Positions 1 to 8,322 of a DNA stretch of 64,000 nt are shown piece by piece. The translations under genes were made by a program, and so were the position numbers. A model generated the notes under the pieces. It saw nothing but the letters and a program-made list of their open reading frames with translations. It was not told the origin of the DNA and ran no database searches. Position 1 is the stretch's first letter; each line of letters opens with the position of its first letter. The stretch is from Dickeya fangzhongdai (lineage in GTDB: Bacteria > Pseudomonadota > Gammaproteobacteria > Enterobacterales > Enterobacteriaceae), in NCBI RefSeq assembly GCF_002812485.1, contig NZ_CP025003.1, forward strand, positions 2,604,001 through 2,668,000, given 5' to 3'.

Positions 1-1445
1 TCGCCGAGGTGGGTGGCCGCCGTATCGCCATTGTTGGCGTCGATCCGCAGGCGGTAGTAAGCGTAACTGCCGGGCGAGGTAATGGTGAAACGACGCGCCA
101 TTGCGCGACTGGCAAAGGTCTGGCCGCTGCGTGTATCCAGCGTGGTCCAGCTTTTGCCGTCTTTGGAGCCCAACAACGCCCAGTCGAGCGGATCGCGCGC
201 GGCGGCGGAGCTGGCACTGGTCAGCGTATAGCTGGTGATGGCGGTGGCGGCGCGAGCAGCATAGCGGTATTGCAGCCAGCCGTTCTGGCCGCTGCCCTGC
301 CATTTGGTGTCGGCGGAACCGTCGAAGGCGTACTCTGCGGTACGGGTGACCACCGGCTGGGTGCTGGCCGCATAGGCAATGCCGGAATAGGCGAAACTGC
401 TGACGGTGGGATGAACGGCGCTCCAGCCGTTGCCGGCGGCCGTACCGATGATGTGCACGTTGTCGTAGTACGAGGTGCGTGTCTCTCCGGCGGTGTAGTT
501 CCCGGTGTCATAATCGTACTGACCAAATTTGAAATAAAGCTGACTGCCACTGGCGAGCTCGTCGCCGTTCCAGTCGCCAAAGCCCAAATTGATGCCGGTG
601 GCGCTGTAAGTGGGCGAACTCTGTGCGGCGTTACCCACCCATATCTGAATTTGCCCGTCCGACTGGTGCGATGCCACCAGATGAACCACGACCGGAATCC
701 AGGCGTCGCGCGCCAGATCGGAAACGATGGTTTTTTGCGTGGCGCCGCCGCAGGAACCCCGATGCGCAATGCGCAAGCTATTGTTTACGATACTCAGCAT
801 TCCAGCCCAGGAGCTGCAACCGCCCGCCTCAAAGATCTGGAACATGCCGGCTTCCTTATCCGTAGGGTAGCCGTTGGCGGGCAGATAGAACATGAAACCG
901 ATCCAGGCTTCCTTGTAGACATTGATCGGCGAGCACATTTCAGCCCCTTTGGTCATGCGGGTTCCGTTGTAGGAGGACTGAAACCATTTCACCTTGATGG
1001 CCGTTTCGCCACCGGCGCCGGCAGTATTAAGCCCCTCATCGGCCACCTGGGCCGGCACGACGAAATTGGGCCCCTGGGTCGTGCAGACGGACATCGGCGA
1101 CATGACCCCCTCCTCGAAGCCGGTACGGACCTCGCCGACCGATACTGCGGCGCTTTGCGTTGCGCTGTTGCCGGTGCTGTCGGTGGCGGTCAGCGTGATG
1201 GTGTACTTGCCGGATGATGCGTAAGTGTGGCTGACGCGAGCGCCGCTACCGGTATCGCCATCGCCGAAACTCCAGCTATAGCTGATGATGCCTTCACCGC
1301 CGCTCGACGCACCAGCGTCAAAGTTCAACGTCAGTTGGTTGGCGACATAGGACAGGTCCGTTTTAAGAGCTGCTCCAACGGTATGAGGGATGAACAGCGC
1401 CAGGAAAAAACAAAAGAGGGCGAAAAAACTCCTAAATACAATCAT
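1..1445 (-). CDS. secreted PKD-domain / heparin-lyase-I-like polysaccharide-binding or lyase protein, 3' end outside window
   Basis: The reading frame is open from ATG 1445 to the window edge (481 codons), so the C-terminus is missing. The start has AAGGAT 6 nt upstream. Residues 1-30 form a signal peptide with a very hydrophobic Phe/Leu core. Residues about 32-110 look like a PKD domain (WSFGDGDTGSG, then a YTITLTATDS strand). Residues about 115-345 resemble the jelly-roll of the heparin lyase I/PL20-type Polysacc_lyase family, with a KFGQYDYDTGNY stretch and a late TSYYDNVHI strand. From about residue 365 a discoidin-like (F5/8 type C) carbohydrate-binding segment starts. Inference: an exported enzyme or lectin acting on uronate-containing polysaccharide, fitting a plant cell wall degrader. 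Catalysis and substrate are not established. Long opposite-strand frames here (such as 9-1217) are shadows. Confidence 0.75.
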   Translation of the reverse strand, partial: MIVFRSFFALFCFFLALFIPHTVGAALKTDLSYVANQLTLNFDAGASSGGEGIISYSWSFGDGDTGSGARVSHTYASSGKYTITLTATDSTGNSATQSAAVSVGEVRTGFEEGVMSPMSVCTTQGPNFVVPAQVADEGLNTAGAGGETAIKVKWFQSSYNGTRMTKGAEMCSPINVYKEAWIGFMFYLPANGYPTDKEAGMFQIFEAGGCSSWAGMLSIVNNSLRIAHRGSCGGATQKTIVSDLARDAWIPVVVHLVASHQSDGQIQIWVGNAAQSSPTYSATGINLGFGDWNGDELASGSQLYFKFGQYDYDTGNYTAGETRTSYYDNVHIIGTAAGNGWSAVHPTVSSFAYSGIAYAASTQPVVTRTAEYAFDGSADTKWQGSGQNGWLQYRYAARAATAITSYTLTSASSAAARDPLDWALLGSKDGKSWTTLDTRSGQTFASRAMARRFTITSPGSYAYYRLRIDANNGDTAATHLG

Positions 1446-1725
1446 TTGAATATCCTTAGTAAATGTCATGGCTGCGACCTGGTCAGTAGGCTGCATGTGC
1501 ATGTTCCATTCAGAACCGGCCTGAACAGGATATGGACTTATGTTGAAAATGGGAATATATGGGCTAAACGGGATACCTATGACAATTCCACCCCGGCGGG
1601 TAATGAGTCATCGAATGCAGCGTCGATGGAGAGTCCACCGTACTGAAAGCAAAAAAACCTATCTTTTGGAGAAGGACGTTTTTTGGCAAAATCGCCCGAT
1701 ATGACCACTCAGGAGATGACAGGTT

Positions 1726-2400
1726 ATGAGTTCAGGACAACGCGCACTGATTATCGGCGCTTCCCGCGGGCTGGGATTAGGCATCGCCACCGCCTTGCAT
1801 CAGCAGGGTTGGGCCGTCACCGCTACCCGACGCTCGCCTTCCGCCGCCACCGACAACCTGCCGGTGCGCTGGCTGGCGCTGGATATCAATGACGCCTCGC
1901 AGCGCGCCGCATGTTGCCAGACGCTGGCGCAGGACAGTTTTGATCTGGTGCTGATTAATGCAGGCGTCTATGGCCCGGAGCGACAGGATCTGGCCGCTCT
2001 CGATCCCGAGCAGTTGATTCCCTTATTTCTGACCAACACGCTGGCGCCGATCGCGCTGGCGTCGGCGCTGTTGCCGCATCTGGCGGAGCACGCCACGCTG
2101 GCGTTCATGACGTCACGGCTGGGCAGCCTGACGGAAAACGCCAGCGCGGAACTGCCCTTCTATGCCGCCAGCAAGGCGGCGCTGAACATGCTGACGCGCG
2201 GGCTGAGCGACGCCGTGTCCGACCGTCAGGTTACGCTGCTGTCATTACACCCCGGCTGGGTACAAACCGACCTTGGCGGCAGCGGTGCGCCGCTAACGGT
2301 GGAGAGCAGCGTCAGCGGCCTGTTGCAACAGATAGCGCGTTATCAGGGCAAAGGCGGCCACCATTTTGTCGACTATGCCGGCAACCGGCTGGCATGGTGA
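1726..2400 (+). CDS. SDR family NAD(P)-dependent oxidoreductase
   Basis: Classical short-chain dehydrogenase of 224 residues. The N-terminal nucleotide-binding motif is GASRGLGLG (about residues 11-19), an INAG motif follows the fourth strand (about residue 80), and the catalytic YAASK motif sits near residue 147. It resembles the CsgA/C-factor-like SDRs found widely in enterobacteria. The substrate cannot be read from the sequence. It stands alone between the divergent lyase-like gene and the convergent hrpK gene. An AGGAG lies about 11 nt before the ATG. Confidence is high for the family, none for the substrate. Confidence 0.88.
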   Translation: MSSGQRALIIGASRGLGLGIATALHQQGWAVTATRRSPSAATDNLPVRWLALDINDASQRAACCQTLAQDSFDLVLINAGVYGPERQDLAALDPEQLIPLFLTNTLAPIALASALLPHLAEHATLAFMTSRLGSLTENASAELPFYAASKAALNMLTRGLSDAVSDRQVTLLSLHPGWVQTDLGGSGAPLTVESSVSGLLQQIARYQGKGGHHFVDYAGNRLAW

Positions 2401-2467
2401 TACCGCGCGCCAGCGTCCGATAACCGGGGCCGGCGCGCCGTAAAATCAACGGAGGGGATAAAAACGC

Positions 2468-4180
2468 TCAGCGCGGTTTGGGAATGTTGAACTGCGTCAG
2501 GGTTGGGTTGACGGTGTTGGCAAAATCCGCCCGGCGATGTTTAAGCTTGCTTTTCGCCTTGAAGAAGTTGACCAGTTCGGCAATCCCCATCCCGATACTC
2601 AGCGCGCCGCTGACCGCCCAGCCCACCGGCCCGGCCGCGGCGCCCACCGCCGAAGCCGCCGCCGCCCCCGCGGCTTCGCCCGCCACCGCGCCAACCACCT
2701 TGCCGGCTACCGCCGCGCCGACTCGTCCCGCCAGGCCGATCGCGGTTTTGCTGCCGGCCGTCTTGCTCAGATCGGTGATATGCAACGACGATTTGGCGAC
2801 ATCCATCAGGTGGCGCCCCATCTGCCCGGTCAGTTGCGCATCGCCGGGCGCGCGACGATCGGCCGCGTTTTGAGCGACGGAATTTGCCCCAAGCCCGGTG
2901 GTGGTCGGCGTCAACAGGCCGCTATCCCCAGGGCGCGCTAACCGCGCCAGTTGAGGATCGGACATCTGTAACCGTAACGCATCGGCGGGCACCGCCTGTT
3001 CGAAATGCCGCACCACATCGGCGTCCTGCTGCAATTGGCCGATTCGTTCATTCAACGCCCGCTCGGTTTCGTCGGTCTTGCGATACTGTCGGCCAGCCAC
3101 CACCTGTTCCAGCGTCTGTTGCAGTTTGACCAGCGTGGCCGATTTCTGCGCACCGCTATAGCGGTCGGGATGCGCAAACACGTCATCATTCAGACGGCTG
3201 ATATCGGTTCTGCCCGCCAGCCCCAGCGCGGCGGCGTCGTGAAACAGCGCCGTCGCCTGCCCATCATCCGCTGGCGCCTGATCCGCTATCCAGCTTCTGA
3301 TATCGCCTGCCGACAGCTTACCGTCATGGGGCACCCGCGCCAGCTTTTCCCCTTTCACATCCGCATGCTCCAGCAGGCTAAATAACCCCGGATGCGACCA
3401 GAGCCGGGCCGCATTTTGCAATTCCGGCGACAGCAGCGGATTGCCGTTGGCCAGCGCGGCCACATCGGTCTGACGGGAGAGTGACGAGACGCTCTGCGGT
3501 GCGGCATTTGCCGCCGAGCGGCTTGGGTCGGCCGCGCGCAGCAAAGGCTCATTAGCCAGCAACAGCGCCGAAGTTTCCACCAGCCGTAACGAGCGCGCGT
3601 CCGCCTGCGGATGCGCCTGCCGATAGTCATCAAGGCTGCGCTGCGCGCTCTGGGCGCTGCGTGTCATGTTTTTTATGAACGCGCCACTATCCCGCCGGGA
3701 AATGTAGCCATCGGCTTTACCACCGTCTTTGCCCGTATCCAGCGCCGTCATCAACGCCGGATTTGCCTTCAGGTAGATCATCGCTACCTCCGCTTCCGCC
3801 CCGCCCGCTTTTAGCATATTGGCGGCGGCAATCGGTCGGTTCAGCGCTTTCGCCGCCGACGCCCGCTCCTGCTCCGGCAACGAACCCAACAACGGCATCC
3901 ATTTCTCCAGCGCCTTTGCATCGCTGTAACTCGATCGATCCAGCATGGCTGTTGCCTGTTCCGCAGCCAGCGTTGTTGCCGGCGGCGCGACGCGGGTTCG
4001 GCCCGCCGCCGTAACCGGTGCGGCAGACACGGTTGCGAAAGACGGCGCCGGGCCGCCGAACTCCACCGCTTGCCCGCTGGTAGCAGGCAACAACGGCGGG
4101 CGATGGTCAGGTGTGGTCAATGGCTGTGCAGCCGGTCCGGCGCCGGGCCAAAGGCCGACGCGGTTATCAATACGACTCAT
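2468..4180 (-). CDS. hrpK: type III secretion translocon/effector protein HrpK
   Basis: The product has 570 residues, is rich in Ala and polar residues, and has no export signal peptide, as expected for a type III secreted protein. Two EF-hand-like Asp/Gly loops are visible (about residues 147-160, DTGKDGGKADGY, and 282-296, HDGKLSAGD), a feature of the HrpK/HrpF/NolX translocator group. A long Ala/Gly-rich hydrophobic stretch (about 480-545) could insert into a host membrane. The ATG at 4180 has a GAGGGGGA ribosome site and lies 43 nt downstream of a perfect hrp box. In Pseudomonas syringae and soft-rot bacteria this family helps deliver effectors across the host membrane. The assignment rests on motifs, the promoter and remembered family features, not on an alignment. 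No other hrp/hrc gene is visible in the window. Confidence 0.75.
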   Translation of the reverse strand: MSRIDNRVGLWPGAGPAAQPLTTPDHRPPLLPATSGQAVEFGGPAPSFATVSAAPVTAAGRTRVAPPATTLAAEQATAMLDRSSYSDAKALEKWMPLLGSLPEQERASAAKALNRPIAAANMLKAGGAEAEVAMIYLKANPALMTALDTGKDGGKADGYISRRDSGAFIKNMTRSAQSAQRSLDDYRQAHPQADARSLRLVETSALLLANEPLLRAADPSRSAANAAPQSVSSLSRQTDVAALANGNPLLSPELQNAARLWSHPGLFSLLEHADVKGEKLARVPHDGKLSAGDIRSWIADQAPADDGQATALFHDAAALGLAGRTDISRLNDDVFAHPDRYSGAQKSATLVKLQQTLEQVVAGRQYRKTDETERALNERIGQLQQDADVVRHFEQAVPADALRLQMSDPQLARLARPGDSGLLTPTTTGLGANSVAQNAADRRAPGDAQLTGQMGRHLMDVAKSSLHITDLSKTAGSKTAIGLAGRVGAAVAGKVVGAVAGEAAGAAAASAVGAAAGPVGWAVSGALSIGMGIAELVNFFKAKSKLKHRRADFANTVNPTLTQFNIPKPR

Positions 4181-4223
4181 GGTGTCGATCCCCCTCAGAA
4201 TTTGGTCAATAACGTCCCCTCTC

Positions 4224-4251
4224 TGAGTGGATCACAAACCCGTCCGGTTCC
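4224..4251 (-). promoter_or_regulatory. hrp box (HrpL-dependent promoter) of hrpK
   Basis: On the minus strand the sequence reads GGAACC (4246-4251), a 15-nt spacer, then CCACTCA (4224-4230). This matches the established HrpL/ECF sigma consensus GGAACC-N15/16-CCACNNA exactly. It sits 43 nt before the hrpK start codon, so hrpK should be expressed with the type III regulon. Confidence 0.93.
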
Positions 4252-4361
4252 CTGAACGGTCTGGAGCAATAACAGTGATGACAAAAGTTTGCAAAGCGAG
4301 ACAGCGGCGAATCACTTCAGTAACCTGACTCCCCTTTTTTGACACAATCCGACACATAAAT

Positions 4362-4541
4362 ATGAAAAAGAGAAAACGCCTGCGCACCGTTCTGATCATT
4401 CTGCTTCTGCTGCTGATCTACGCTAATCGCGAGTCGCTCAATCCGTTTAAACCGGACTGCTCCGCTCAGGTAGCCAAATCTGAATTACCGGAAGCCTGCC
4501 GAAAACCGGTGAAAGAAGTGGCGCCCGGCTTTGAACTCTAA
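4362..4541 (+). CDS. small single-span membrane or exported peptide (59 aa), unknown
   Basis: ATG to TAA frame of 60 codons starting MKKRKRLRT, followed by a strongly hydrophobic run of about 11 residues (VLIILLLLLIY) and a polar tail with two cysteines (FKPDCS and EACRKP). The positive-inside N-terminus and short hydrophobic core suggest an inner-membrane anchored peptide with the tail in the periplasm, where the cysteines could form a disulfide. The gene is divergent from hrpK, and no hrp box faces this direction. No clear ribosome site is present (only an A-rich leader). I do not recognise the family. Composition supports coding, but translation is unproven. Confidence 0.5.
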   Translation: MKKRKRLRTVLIILLLLLIYANRESLNPFKPDCSAQVAKSELPEACRKPVKEVAPGFEL

Positions 4542-4964
4542 ACGCCCTGCCGGACGCGTCTTCTTTTCGGTGCTGCTCGGTACCGCGCCCCGCCGTCTGG
4601 CGTCCCCATGCTAAAACCAATGAAGATGTGCGCCAGCGCTGGCCTGCGGTACGGGCCTTTCCTCCCCGCACATCATTTCATGCGTATTTGCCGCAGGTTC
4701 TGTGATTCATTTTTTCATTTATTATGATTGGCTGATAATAAATTTACGCTTTCCTTACTCTTCGCGTTATTTATTTCAATCTATGAACAGCCCGCTATTT
4801 TTCTTTCTTGTTCCTTACGCAAATTACGTTCAATTTTTGTTTATCCTCCTAAATGACAAATAATTCATCGTCTTTTCATTCGATTGATTTTTTGGGTTTT
4901 ATTGGCTAACTCCAGCGCAAAATCACCCCTGATAGAAAAACAATTTCAATTATTCTATACACAG

Positions 4965-5085
4965 ATAATTCGAGTTGCAGGAAGGCGGCAACCGAGTGAA
5001 TCCCCAGGAGCTTACATAAGTAAGTGACTGGGGTGAGCGAGGGCAGCCAACGCATCTGCAACTTGAAGTATGACGGGTATATATA
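4965..5085. repeat. dispersed palindromic intergenic repeat, copy 1
   Basis: Element of about 120 bp with terminal inverted arms (TTCGAGTTGCAG at 4969-4980 against CTGCAACTTGAAG at 5056-5068) and an internal palindromic core around CCAGGAGCTTACATAAGTAAG, closing with TATGACGGGTAT. A diverged second copy lies before kduD (61698-61803). It resembles the MITE-like intergenic repeats common in soft-rot and related Enterobacterales genomes. It has no transposase and no credible coding capacity. An open frame from 5024 into the downstream gene is fortuitous. Confidence 0.8.
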
Positions 5086-5173
5086 CCTATGCAGCGTCGT
5101 GTTTTTTATATCTTCGACGTTAACACGTAAGACAGCAGTTAATTTTCTGGCGAATATTACAAGGAGAAATACC

Positions 5174-5776
5174 ATGGTGATGTCCATTTCCTCCAACTAT
5201 TCGGGATTATACAATTCCGTCTGGCAGGTGTCTGGCGTCGGTTCCGCGTCATCCTCCACATCCTCTGCCGTTACGGCGATCCCTTACCGTAAATCGGACG
5301 ATGACCAGGAGGGGGGATTATTTGCAGCGCTGACCAGCGCCTTGTCCTCCATCGGTATCACGCTGGGCACCAGCAGCACCTCAGAAACCAGCGCGACCAG
5401 TTCCACAACATCCTCGACGGACAGCACGTCGGACACCTCGTCTTCCAGCGCGAAAGAAGCCGTGGCGACCTTCCTGCATACGCTGATGGATACGCTGCAC
5501 AGCATCGGCGCGTCGTCCAACTCGTCGTCCTTGTCCGACAACCCGATGAAGAACGACCTGTCTTCGCTGATCAGCGCGCTCTCTTCCGACTCGTCCTCCA
5601 GCAGCAGTTCGGTTTCCAGCAGCCAATTGAGCGAATTGCAGAGCGCCTTCAGTTCAATGGTCAGCGCACTGGGCGGCGACAGCAGCAACGCTTCGCTGTC
5701 GTCTTTCCTGCAAAGCTTCTCGTCTTCGCTGGCCTCGTTCTCGTCACAGGGCAATCTGGTTAATACCGCCGCCTGA
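5174..5776 (+). CDS. serine-rich, cysteine-free protein of unknown function
   Basis: 200 residues from ATG 5174, which has a strong AAGGAG 7 nt upstream. The longer upstream frame only reads through the repeat. Serine makes up roughly a third of the protein, with long Ser/Thr runs around residues 70-95 and 130-160. There is no Cys, one Trp, and short amphipathic leucine-containing helices (about 95-110 and 155-175). There is no Sec signal peptide. The low-complexity, Ser-rich, Cys-free, heat-stable-looking composition and the neighbourhood of hrpK recall type III secreted accessory proteins or harpins, but no hrp box was found upstream. This is inference from composition only. It is followed by a rho-independent terminator. 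Confidence 0.7.
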   Translation: MVMSISSNYSGLYNSVWQVSGVGSASSSTSSAVTAIPYRKSDDDQEGGLFAALTSALSSIGITLGTSSTSETSATSSTTSSTDSTSDTSSSSAKEAVATFLHTLMDTLHSIGASSNSSSLSDNPMKNDLSSLISALSSDSSSSSSSVSSSQLSELQSAFSSMVSALGGDSSNASLSSFLQSFSSSLASFSSQGNLVNTAA

Positions 5777-5787
5777 TAGCGCTACTC

Positions 5788-5810
5788 CGCCCTGCCTGGC
5801 AGGGCGTTTT
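5788..5810 (+). terminator. rho-independent terminator of the serine-rich gene
   Basis: A GC-rich stem (CGCCCTGCC paired with GGCAGGGCG) directly followed by TTTT, 12 nt after the stop codon. Confidence 0.85.
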
Positions 5811-6416
5811 CATATCACAGCCGGTTGTCTGTGATCCGCCTCTGCTTTTGCCATAATCAGACCATTACATTACCCAACAGCAAATTATTAGAAAAAATAA
5901 ACCATTCTATTATTCCAGCCCCGCCGATACGTCATTTAACACCAGTAAATCCGCCTTACTCAGAACAAGCTATCCTTATTAATCATTCAAGGTTTTTAAC
6001 TATATTATTCACTTTTTCTTCCTGTTCGTTTTTATGCAATCCGATACACTCGATTTCAATTCCCTGACGGAAAAAGGGGAAATTAGCCTCAGACGGGAGA
6101 GTTCACCATGAAGGTCCATGCGCGTTCTATATCAGTAACCGGCAAGTCGGCGCGGCTTGCTTTATGGCACCGCCATGCGCCAGCCCATGCTGTTGCTTTC
6201 CCCGTAATCTCCCGCTTCGCCAGACAGATCTTTTCATTCGTTATCAGCTCTCCGCCGTAATTTTCCCCTGATTCTGGCTCTGGCGATCCCGCATCGCCGG
6301 ACCAGCCCGGCGCGTCATTCGTTGGTGATTCGCCGGTCGCGCCGTGTCCGTCGTTTAGCACCGGTTTACACCGCGTACGTCGGCCCGGATTTTTATCCTA
6401 AGTAAAGGAAACCACT
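5811..6416. other. intergenic stretch without recognised gene
   Basis: About 600 bp. The left half is AT-rich and the right half GC-rich. Short open frames (5825-6067 on plus, 6089-6361 on minus) have no ribosome site and no recognisable protein features. It presumably holds the promoter of the binding-protein gene at 6417. I see no motif I can name. Confidence 0.5.
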
Positions 6417-7538
6417 ATGCAATACACTGGGAAGTACCTGAAGAAAACCGCATTGATGCTGACCATGATGGCCGGTCTCAGCGCCTGGCAAAGTCAGGCC
6501 GCGGTCGCGCCGGACACCCGTTCGCTGGATGAAATCTATCAGAGCGCATTGAAGGAAGGCGGCACGGTCACCGTTTATGCCGGCGGCGATGTACAGTCAC
6601 AGCAAACAGGCTTCAAGCAGGCTTTTGAGAACCGGTTTCCCGGCATCAAACTGAACGTGATCGTCGATTACAGCAAATACCATGACGCGCGTATCGATAA
6701 CCAGCTGGCGACCGACACCCTGATTCCGGATGTGGTGCAGTTGCAAACGGTGCAGGATTTCCCGCGCTGGAAAAAACAGGGGGTACTGCTGAACTACAAA
6801 CCGGTGGGTTGGGACAAAATCTACCCGGAGTTTCGTGATGCGGACGGCGCCTGGATCGGTGCGTATGTCATCGCTTTCAGCAACCTGGTCAACACCCAAC
6901 TGCTGGATGAAAAATCCTGGCCGCGGGAAGCCAATGACTATCTGCGCCCCGATCTGAAAGGCAACCTGATTCTGGCCTACCCTAACGACGACGACGCGGT
7001 ATTGTTCTGGTACAAGCAGGTAGTGGATAAATACGGCTGGGAGTTTGTCGAAAAACTGCAGGAACAGGATCCGGTCTACGTGCGCGGCACCAACGTACCG
7101 GGCGCTCAGATTACCACCGGCAAATACAGCGCCACCTTCACCAGCTCCGGCGCGCTGGTCCCGGCGGCAGGTTCAGTAACCCGCTTTGTGTTGCCGAAGA
7201 CCGACCCGTTTGTTTCCTGGGCGCAACGCGCCGCCATCTTCAAACAGGCCAAGCATCCGGAAAGCGCCAAACTGTACCTGAGCTGGCTGCTGGACCCGCA
7301 AACGCAAACCCAGGTCGCGCGCATGTGGTCGGTACGCACCGATGTCGCCCCGCCGGCCGGTTACAAGCACATCTGGGAATACCGCAACACTCGCCCGCAG
7401 GCTTTCGCCGATTTCATGTCTGACCGCGGCGCGGTCGAGCGTTTCCGCGCGCAGCTGAGTCTGTACGTGGGCGAAGCCAAAGGCGACCCGACCCCAGGCT
7501 GGCTCGGCCTGCATCCGGAAGTGCCGCTGGCAAACTAA
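6417..7538 (+). CDS. periplasmic substrate-binding protein of an ABC transporter (iron(III)/spermidine-like SBP family)
   Basis: 373 residues starting at ATG with AAAGGA upstream. The signal peptide is about 28 residues (Lys-rich start, LMLTMMAGLSAW core, cleavage after SQA). The mature part follows the extracellular solute-binding protein fold of the AfuA/FutA/PotD type: a GGTVTVYAGGD strand, an FPGIKLNVIVDYS segment, and a late lobe with PESAKLYLSWLLDP. The substrate is not certain; iron, thiamine-like or small organic ligands are possible. No permease or ATPase gene is adjacent, so it is an orphan binding protein. A strong terminator follows within 15 nt of the stop codon. Confidence 0.8.
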   Translation: MQYTGKYLKKTALMLTMMAGLSAWQSQAAVAPDTRSLDEIYQSALKEGGTVTVYAGGDVQSQQTGFKQAFENRFPGIKLNVIVDYSKYHDARIDNQLATDTLIPDVVQLQTVQDFPRWKKQGVLLNYKPVGWDKIYPEFRDADGAWIGAYVIAFSNLVNTQLLDEKSWPREANDYLRPDLKGNLILAYPNDDDAVLFWYKQVVDKYGWEFVEKLQEQDPVYVRGTNVPGAQITTGKYSATFTSSGALVPAAGSVTRFVLPKTDPFVSWAQRAAIFKQAKHPESAKLYLSWLLDPQTQTQVARMWSVRTDVAPPAGYKHIWEYRNTRPQAFADFMSDRGAVERFRAQLSLYVGEAKGDPTPGWLGLHPEVPLAN

Positions 7539-7552
7539 GATTTACTGTATTG

Positions 7553-7579
7553 TGGGGATCCGGTGGGGTCCCTTTTTTG
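7553..7579 (+). terminator. rho-independent terminator after the binding-protein gene
   Basis: Stem GGGATCC / GGGTCCC (one G-U pair) with loop GGTG, followed by a run of six T. Confidence 0.8.
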
Positions 7580-7596
7580 TGCCGGAAGGCGAACAA

Positions 7597-7656
7597 AATA
7601 TAGTCACCTATCGCCTCGATATCCTGCTCGGCCGGCGGCGATATGCTCACTTTCAT
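7597..7656 (-). pseudogene. parE: parE toxin gene remnant (first about 20 codons)
   Basis: From ATG 7656 the frame begins MKVSISPPAEQDIEAIGDYI, the characteristic N-terminus of ParE/RelE-fold toxins. After about 20 codons homology stops and the frame continues into the antisense of the binding-protein terminator region. The start overlaps the stop of the upstream ParD remnant as ATGA, the usual parDE coupling. No functional toxin can be made. Confidence 0.7.
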
Positions 7657-7785
7657 TCCGCCTGCTCACCTTCCGCCATTCGACGGTATTTCTCCGACAG
7701 CCGACTGAACACCGCCTGCGCCTCCTTTCCCGGGCCGCTGTTCACGCCCAGCTCTACCGCCGCCCGCAGCGCATCCAATTACGGT
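7653..7785 (-). pseudogene. parD: parD antitoxin gene remnant (C-terminal part)
   Basis: Read on the minus strand, the segment encodes about 40 residues ending SRLSEKYRRMAEGEQAE, preceded by LRAAVELGVNSGPGKEA. This is typical of the ParE-binding C-terminal arm of ParD family antitoxins. The DNA-binding N-terminus is missing; the break is near 7785-7816, where the SymE-like repeat begins. Its TGA overlaps the ATG of the parE remnant. With that remnant it marks a deletion or insertion boundary of the CDI mosaic. Confidence 0.65.
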
Positions 7786-7816
7786 CTTATATCAGTGCTG
7801 CTGGCAATACAACGTA

Positions 7817-8069
7817 TTTCCCAAGCCGACGCTATGAACGCGCCCGCTTTCAGGCGGTTTCCCTGCAAGGAGCATGGCTCACCGAGGCCGGACTTACCGA
7901 CGGGATGCCGTTAAAAATACGCATCATGCCCGGCTGCATGGTGATCACCGCCCAGAACACCCGCAAACTGTGGCACTGTCTGGAAGGACTCAGCATCGAA
8001 CCCTTTGACCCGGACGCCGCCGCCAACTGGATCAGGCATTACCCCGGTGGGCTGACATTTGCCGGGTAA
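7817..8069 (+). pseudogene. SymE-like toxin gene, 5'-truncated, copy A
   Basis: The frame from about 7829 encodes a SymE family AbrB-fold segment: RFQAVSLQGAWLTEAG, then GMPLKIRIMPGCMVITAQN, then LWHCLEGLSIEPFDPDAAANW. SymE of E. coli is a type I toxin; this family accompanies CDI and Rhs loci in soft-rot bacteria. The 5' end breaks at TTTCCCAAGCCG (7817-7828), the same point as copy C. The frame upstream belongs to the antisense of the parD remnant. There is no start codon with a ribosome site. A terminator follows (8081-8105). Confidence 0.65.
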
Positions 8070-8080
8070 TAACACCCTAA

Positions 8081-8105
8081 CCCCCGGCCCGCGCCGGGGG
8101 TTTTT
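8081..8105 (+). terminator. terminator after SymE-like copy A
   Basis: CCCCCGGC / GCCGGGGG stem followed by TTTTTG. The same element follows copies B (10886-10908) and C (13881-13904). Confidence 0.8.
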
Positions 8106-8146
8106 GTTTTATGGCTGGGGTGTCGGGGCATGGCCCTGACCGGGTG

Positions 8147-8184
8147 GTTTTGGGGACACGGCCAACTGGCGGTGGCCACAAAAC
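8147..8184. repeat. 38-nt conserved hairpin of the SymE repeat, copy A
   Basis: GTTTTG / CAAAAC outer arms enclose a loop whose inner pairs differ between copies but stay paired. Equivalent hairpins of identical length lie at 10950-10987 and 13946-13983. A fragment of a second SymE-like frame follows (about 8190-8250). Confidence 0.6.
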
Positions 8185-8286
8185 ATTTCCTGTCCGGGGG
8201 CTTACGCATTTTCAGGCCACCCTGCCAATCAGACTCAAGGGCGGCAGGATGAAGCTGGAACTCAAGGTCTGACCGGTAAAGGTAAA

Positions 8287-8313
8287 AATCCCGGCCTTTT
8301 TAGGGCCGGGATT
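8287..8313 (-). terminator. terminator of the TNT-module immunity gene
   Basis: On the minus strand, an AATCCCGGCC / GGCCGGGATT stem followed by TTTT, 10 nt past the immunity gene stop. Confidence 0.8.
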
Positions 8314-8322
8314 AATTTCATG

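Noticed and set aside
9..1217. A 402-codon plus-strand frame at the left edge.
   Set aside because: Antisense to the secreted PKD/lyase-like gene, whose signal peptide, domains and ribosome site are convincing.
5825..6361. Short frames on both strands before the binding-protein gene.
   Set aside because: No ribosome sites, no domains, composition not coding-like.
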